A stretch of DNA of 64,000 nt from Chamaecrista fasciculata (lineage: Eukaryota > Streptophyta > Magnoliopsida > Fabales > Fabaceae), in NCBI GenBank assembly GCA_003254925.1, contig QANZ01052889.1:19720-83719 (forward strand), read 5' to 3'. Below are positions 58,551-64,000 of this stretch, piece after piece. Numbering within the stretch: position 1 is the stretch's first letter; each line of letters opens with the position of its first letter. The translations under genes and the position numbers were made by a program. The notes below the pieces were generated by a model, which searched no databases, had not been told where the DNA came from, and was given only the letters and a program-made list of their open reading frames with translations.

Positions 58551-60965
58551 TCAAGTTTGATGATGTGTTACTTGCCAAATGTACTCCTCAAGCACTGAAG
58601 TTCTGGTGCACTTGTTCCTCAATGATCGCTTTGTAGAATTCCAATGGTTCTTTATGGTGTTCTCTGTCCTTCCCTCAAGCCTACTTGCAATTTCAACCCA
58701 CTTGTTCCCTAGTTCTTTATGGGCTTCAATTAGGATCTTATCTTCTTCCTCAGTCCATGGTCCCTTCTAAAGTAATATGGAAAAATTTGGTGTGAGATGG
58801 ATTTTCATGAATAAATATAGAACAATATATGTTGGTTATTATCATTAGGTTGAGAGAATATGTACTACAAATTAAGATAAAACCTATTATTTGGTCTTTG
58901 AATTTGTACCTCGCGCGCCAACAAATCATCAATCACCGAATAATCAAAATATACGACTCAACCCTTAAGTTATTGCAATCGCCAACGATTTGGTCCTTCC
59001 GTCAAATACAAGAACACTAAAAAAAATTCATAGACCAAAAGGTATTAATTTAAGGGTAAATTCCACTTTGGTACCCTGAGGTATGTAATGATAACACTTT
59101 GGTACCCTAAACAATTTTTTTTGTTAGATTTGGACAGAATTTCGCACGTGCATCTAACATGCCTCACTAAAACTCGATTTTCTCTAACAGTTGGCCAAAA
59201 GAAAGATCAAACAAAATATGAATTTCAAAAAACACCTCTCAAATTTCTCGAAATTTAGATTGTGTTTAATATTTGTTTTGGCCAGAAGTTAGAAAAAATC
59301 GACTTTTAGTAAGGCACGTGTGATGCACATGCGAAATTTCATCCAAATTTAACGAAAAAATTGTTCAAAGTATCAAAGTGTTAATGGTATATATCTCAGG
59401 ATATCAAAGTGTCACGTTTTAAACTATAGGGTACCAAAATGGAATGAGGTCAAATCACATGGTACCAAAGTATAGTTTACCCTTAGTTTAATATAAATTC
59501 AAGGATCAAAATGAATAAAATCAATTCAAATCAGGGACCAAATTGTCACTAAGCACCAAATCGTTGACAATTGAAATATTTCAAAGACTAAATTGTGTAT
59601 TATGATTACTCAAGGACTGACTCGTTGAGTCCTTGTAAATTCAAGGACTAAACAGTAAGTTTTCTAAAAAATTAAACAAAACCATACACGTATTCAAAAA
59701 TGCAAGGGGACTTTTATGAAGCACTAGAGCTTTCAACTTGATCCGTATTTGTTTTTCAAAATGATAAATATTTACCATAGGATGTGTGGATGTATATATA
59801 TGTTTTTTAAATAATCTTAAGACATAAATAATGCAATATTTCAAATGTTTGGAATTATTGCTCATGTAAAAAATTAACATGAAGCATTTAAGTTTTTGTC
59901 TTAAAAATATCCAAATATTCATATATATATATATATATATATATGCTTTTATAAATGGAAAAAAGAAATTAAACTAAAAGAAACCTTAATGTCTGGACGC
60001 AAATGGTTATGCCACCTTTCCCTACATTGCTTTCCCATCCTTCCCGTCAAGTCTTGAGCAATTTGTGACCAATTTTTGTCTCCATATAAGTCTACCAATT
60101 GCACCAACAACCTGCATTACACAATGAAGTTAAATTCTTCAAATCAATTCAACACCCAAGCAATATTTAAATGAAGTAACAATTTCTTAACAAATATCCC
60201 TCAAAAGTTAAAAGAACTTGATTAAATAGTTAGGGAAATGCTAAGGGAAAGAAATAGAGAAAGAGAGAAAAGAGGAAAAATATAATTATTAAATTTATAG
60301 CTATACATGTCTTCCTCTTTTGTCCATTGGCCCTTGATGATTTCGTTGTTCTTTTGAACGGATTTATTCATCTCCACTTTTTCGCTGCTTTCATCATCAT
60401 CATAACTTTGATCACCAATAATATCCTTCTCCCATATTCCACTATTCTTAGGGAAATACGAGAGTTGTTCATCTTTAAGTCCAACCTTCAAATGTAATGA
60501 CTCACGATCTTGATGATAAAGAGGGGAAGGAAATTGGTCCATTTGGCTCAAGGACCCACTAGGAAGTGAGACATTAAGGGGTAGACCACATAAGCTCCTT
60601 TCACTGTGGTAGCCATCCAGGTCATCCATCTTGTTGTTCAGTGAATGGTGGTTAATGTTGGCAAGATCCAAAAATGACTCGTTTGCATAACTAGCCTCAA
60701 AAGGAACACCAAAAGGAGAGAAGGTTATGGATGAAGAAGATAAATCATTCTTTAAAGAGGTTGGGTTCATGTTTATTTGAGGATATTGCTTGAAATGGTT
60801 GAAGTGATTGTTATTAGGAATCAACGATGTGTTGTTTGGGGTTATGGTTTGTGAGTCGATCATAGTAGAGAATAAGACTGAAGACTCTAGTGGCTTTGGA
60901 GGACTTTCAGGGAAACACTCAGAAAGGGTGAAAAAATTTGCGTGGAGATTCGGATCAAACTCCAT
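58551..60965 (-). CDS. R2R3-MYB transcription factor B (tandem paralogue)
   Basis: Paralogue of gene A with the same three-exon structure and phases: 60965-60307, 60111-59985 and 58766-58551, 333 residues. R2 is at residues 211-262 (KGQWTKEED, then LLVQLVDLYGDKNWSQIAQD, then the RERWHNHLRPDIK block) and R3 is at 263-309 (KGPWTEEED to IKNHWNSTKR). All six core tryptophans are present. The N-terminus MEFDPNLHANFF and long Ser/Asn-rich region follow gene A closely. After R3 it lacks the RQNAKN stretch of gene A and ends early with VLEEYIWQVTHHQT. Intron 2 is only 1.2 kb. Like A, it should be a nuclear regulator of the MYB98/118/119 type; whether both copies are active is not visible. Confidence 0.9.
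59055..59482. mobile_element. MULE shared by both MYB introns
   Basis: GGGTAAATTCCACTTTGGTA pairs with ACCAAAGTATAGTTTACCC. A homologous element lies at the same place in gene A intron 2 (about 46677-47200), so it predates the gene duplication. Both contain an inner inverted pair around TAAAACTCGATTTTCT and its inverse. Confidence 0.65.
59921..59944. repeat. (AT)n microsatellite in MYB B intron 2
   Basis: An alternating A/T run about 60 bp from exon 2; gene A has only a short ATATATG there. Confidence 0.8.
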
Positions 60966-62166
60966 ATCAGAGAGAATGGAGAAAGAAGGTCACCAAAGAG
61001 TAACGAGAGAGACAGAGGAAGAGCGAGAGAGATAGAGAGATAGACACACACACACACAGATGGAGAGAGAGATAGAGGGAGCGAGAGAGAGAAGTGTAAC
61101 GGAGGATTAAGTAACTCGGGTATTTGTTGATTGTGTGGGTTGGTTAGATGTGGGGTGTATGAATCTTTTATTGTAAATTGGGACCACGAAGGATGTGGGC
61201 CCTTTGTAACACATGTAAATGCATGTTTAAGATTGCACAAGTGAGATTCTTATTTGATCCTACGTTTAGTAGCCAGTGGGTGAAAAGTGAGATTCCTTTG
61301 TTTACCATTTACTATTTTCTATATCACTCTTTTTGCCGTTTCTTTAGACAGTTTCTAAATAAAAGAAAAGAAAATTACTTTATGTAGAAAAGGGAAGAAG
61401 AAGCACACTAGAGAGAGAGGGAGAGAGAGAGAGTTTCTATATCACACTTTCTCATACGTGTTTAGACAGTTTTTAAATAAAATATAAGAAAATTACTTTA
61501 TCGAGAAAAGGGAAGAAAAAGCTCACTAGAGTGAGAGTGTGAGAGAGAGTGAGAGAAGTAACAGAGGATGAACTTACTCAAGTAGGTGTTGATTGTGTGG
61601 GTTGGTTAGATGTGGGGTATGTATATCCTTTATTGTGAATTGGGACGATGGAGGATGGTAGGCCCTACGTGACACATGTAAATAGATTATTAAGATCGTA
61701 CGACCCAAGTTCTTAGTATTTCATCTTCATTTAGCAGCCAATGGGTGAAAATCAAAGTGACAATCTTTGTATTTATCATTAGTTTTTTTTTTTCCATTTC
61801 ATGCTTTGTTCCCCTTTCTTTAGATAAATTCTAAATAAGATAAAACAAAATGATAATATTGTTAAAAAGGCAATGTACGCTTGACGAAGATTTTGGACTG
61901 ATTAAGGACACGTGAATGATCCGTCGTGCTAATTTGTTAAGATAAAAAGAAGAGTGTGAAACAATGTGATTGCAATTTTTGTTGAAAGTAGAGCCCAATA
62001 AACTTCATAAAATTATTTTTATTAGCAGGGAAAGAAAAACAAAGTTTTCATGGAGTTTAGTCATGTAAACCAAAGTGATAACAAACTTTTTGTCATGAAT
62101 AATTTATTTTTTTTAAATTAGATTTATTACCATTACCATAATTAAGAATTTTATATGGTTATAGTA

Positions 62167-62922
62167 AAGGTTGTTAAAATCGGGACTTTAGGTAAAATAA
62201 AAAAGGGGAGGTAAAATCGTAAGAGTTTACCTATATATAAATAATAAATTCTAAAAATTATATATCTTCACTTAATCAATTTAAATACATATTTTTTTNA
62301 TAAAATAATCATAAATTAATATCTCGCCACTCACCACTCCACTCACCACTCACTAAGACAAAACCGTAAAATAGGATAAGTTTTTCTTTCTTCTTTTTAA
62401 CATTTAGAATAAAGAGTAGATTGTTTACCAAAAAAATAAAATAAAATAAAATAAAGAGTAATTTAGCATCAAACCAACATTTCAAAATGGAAGCTCCTAC
62501 TACCTATTTTCTCGATTCTTCAAATTCCAACAAACTGTGCCGTGAACGACGCCGCCACGCCGGAGACAAGCCGCGAATCAAGGCTAGATGTGAACAATGG
62601 TTGAATCATAGCTTCCGAGAATCTCCACTCCCTAATGCAGCAATAAGATCGTCCAAACTGCCTCTTTCATTAGGTTAGGAATTATTTTAGTGAACTATGA
62701 ACTGGGTTTTGGGTTGAGCCAAGACTTGGGGGGCTCAATTTCAAATTTTCATCTCAAACCTTCACTGAGTTAAACTCGTTAACTCGGTTCAAACTCGCGA
62801 TTTTAACCGAGTTTGACCGAGTTTGATTGAGTTTAAGCCTCAAAGGATTTTAGGACCTATCTGAAGCGTTTTTGGGAGGTAAAATCGCGATTTTAACAAT
62901 TTTCGCGATTTTAACAACCTTG
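62167..62922. mobile_element. inverted-repeat element with 10-bp target duplication
   Basis: AAGGTTGTTAAAATCGGGAC is mirrored by GCGATTTTAACAACCTT. A perfect 10-bp duplication, GGTTATAGTA, lies at 62157-62166 and 62923-62932. The uninterrupted sequence exists in Q modules 1 and 2 (near 52570 and 56236). The core has a GC-richer 63-codon frame at 62487-62678 that I do not recognise, and inverted AACTCG/CGAGTT motifs near 62770-62830. Confidence 0.83.
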
Positions 62923-62951
62923 GTTATAGTACTAAATCTAATAAGAATGCA

Positions 62952-63055
62952 TTGCTAACAAAGGTTGGCCTAGTTGGTAAATAGTCGACTCATAACTCAT
63001 AAGGTCGTTAGTTCGATTTCCACTGTCTATGTGAGGACCTTGTTGAAACAAAGAA
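62952..63055 (+). mobile_element. tRNA-derived SINE-like insert
   Basis: TGGCCTAGTTGG at 62966-62977 fits the pol III A box exactly, and AGTTCGATTTC at 63010-63020 is a near B box, 33 bp apart as in tRNA-derived SINEs. The insert interrupts Q module sequence that is continuous at about 56262 and 52600. It is too degenerate to be a tRNA gene. Confidence 0.65.
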
Positions 63056-64000
63056 AGAATAACACTATATTATTTTAGAAATATTAATTATTTTGTCAAT
63101 ACTAAAATTAAAAGTGGCCTCAATGATCTAACCTAATATTATCATGCTTCTAGGGGTGTTTCATCATGTTTTATAATGATATTAAGCTTAATATATGATT
63201 TAGTCCAATTTATGATAATCTGAGTATACTTGTGATTTATTGTATTTTGTGATTTTGGTGTCTAAACTAAACTATTTATTTTCTCTAGTTTTATATATAT
63301 TTATATGATTTTACCCTGTGAACATGAGTTATTACATTGACTATTTTATTGCATTTTTAGATTAGGTCGAAGCCCAACCTAAAGGAAATCACAAGAAATA
63401 TAATAATCAAGAAAAGCTAAAATGTACATATAGAGTGACCAAAACCACAAAGAAAGGAAGTTTCACGTTGTTGGATGCACGTTCGCGTCAACGAACTCTG
63501 CAAAAAATTACACATTTTGAAAGAGATCAAATTAAATGTCGATTTTCGTAATGAAACTCCAGACTCGACCCAACCGACTTCTATAGAGTATTTTCACCTA
63601 GAATCATATTGGTAAAGGAGAGACGTCTCATATACAATTTTCTTCATCTTCTTTTAATTTCTTCTTCCACACCTTCTACATATATACTTATAAAGCATCA
63701 CTGATTTGGTTGTGTTGAAGCAACTTAATCTTCATGCTTGAGAAGGATATGTGGGACTTGGGAGACCTCAACTTGGTTCATCATTTAGGGGTTGTTTGGA
63801 TAATTGGAGAGATTGGAGGGCGAGGAGAAGGAAGTGAATGAGAGATTAATCTCCTTCTACACTCTCCTTTGTTTGGGAAGTGGCTCCTCCTCCAAAGTAC
63901 CCCAATTTACTTTGGAATATTTGGAATTTGTGAAGCGAGGAAGAGAATGAGGGATTAAAAGTTAATATCTCATTCTCTTCCCCTCCGGTCATCAAATTTC

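Larger units (their letters stand above)
60980..64000. repeat. higher-order repeat, set 4: P-P-Q behind MYB B, running off the window
   Basis: P modules at about 61105-61410 and 61540-61960 (with a duplicated half unit at 61411-61540) are followed by a Q module from 61961 to the window end. The Q module is interrupted by the element 62167-62922 and a SINE-like insert. The first P adjoins the MYB B start codon, as P does at gene A. Confidence 0.72.

Noticed and set aside
62966..63035. Possible tRNA gene
   Set aside because: A- and B-box-like motifs are present, but no cloverleaf with acceptor pairing can be formed; a SINE fits better.

Overview
The window is nuclear DNA of a flowering plant, almost certainly a eudicot. 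It is AT-rich, has GT-AG introns, and carries plant-specific families (WRKY, R2R3-MYB, Tic22-like) separated by dense non-autonomous transposons. No bacterial or viral gene organisation is visible. Two runs of N (16207-17061 and 40748-40892) and one N near 62299 show it is a draft assembly. All gene calls and junctions were read by eye; no alignment was run.

Four protein-coding genes are supported, all on the minus strand. (1) A three-exon group IIe WRKY factor of the WRKY22/27/29 type lies at 11723-13619. (2) An eight-exon Tic22-like family gene lies at 31997-40248. (3) and (4) are two three-exon R2R3-MYB genes at 46160-51389 and 58551-60965. They are tandem paralogues with the same exon phases and resemble the MYB98/MYB118/MYB119 clade. 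Reading frame is kept across every junction I propose.

Layout. 1-11.6 kb: transposons only, including a Mutator-like element (MULE) carrying a frameshifted DUF26/Gnk2 fragment and another carrying an unidentified fragment. 11.7-13.9 kb: WRKY gene. 14-31.9 kb: solo LTR, MULEs, hAT-like MITEs and a three-layer nest at 27.9-29.3 kb. 32-40.3 kb: Tic22-like gene, with a 1.35 kb foldback element in its last intron and a MULE in its first. 40.5-45.8 kb: MULEs and a hAT MITE, the first about 240 bp upstream of the Tic22-like start. 46-64 kb: the MYB cluster, where each MYB start is followed outward by two copies of a short promoter-like module (P) and one longer module (Q). One extra P-P-Q set lacks a MYB and is interrupted by a MULE carrying a KANADI GARP-domain fragment.

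The main result is the transposon landscape. About twenty inverted-repeat elements can be bounded, many with perfect 9-bp target duplications (MULE) and several with 8-bp ones (hAT). Terminal repeats of MULE families that differ in sequence share a cadence: a short motif such as GGTACC or GGTCCC recurs every 29-32 bp, three or four times from the tip. One MULE appears to have inserted in the last MYB exon, so the present stop codon of that gene lies in the transposon terminus.
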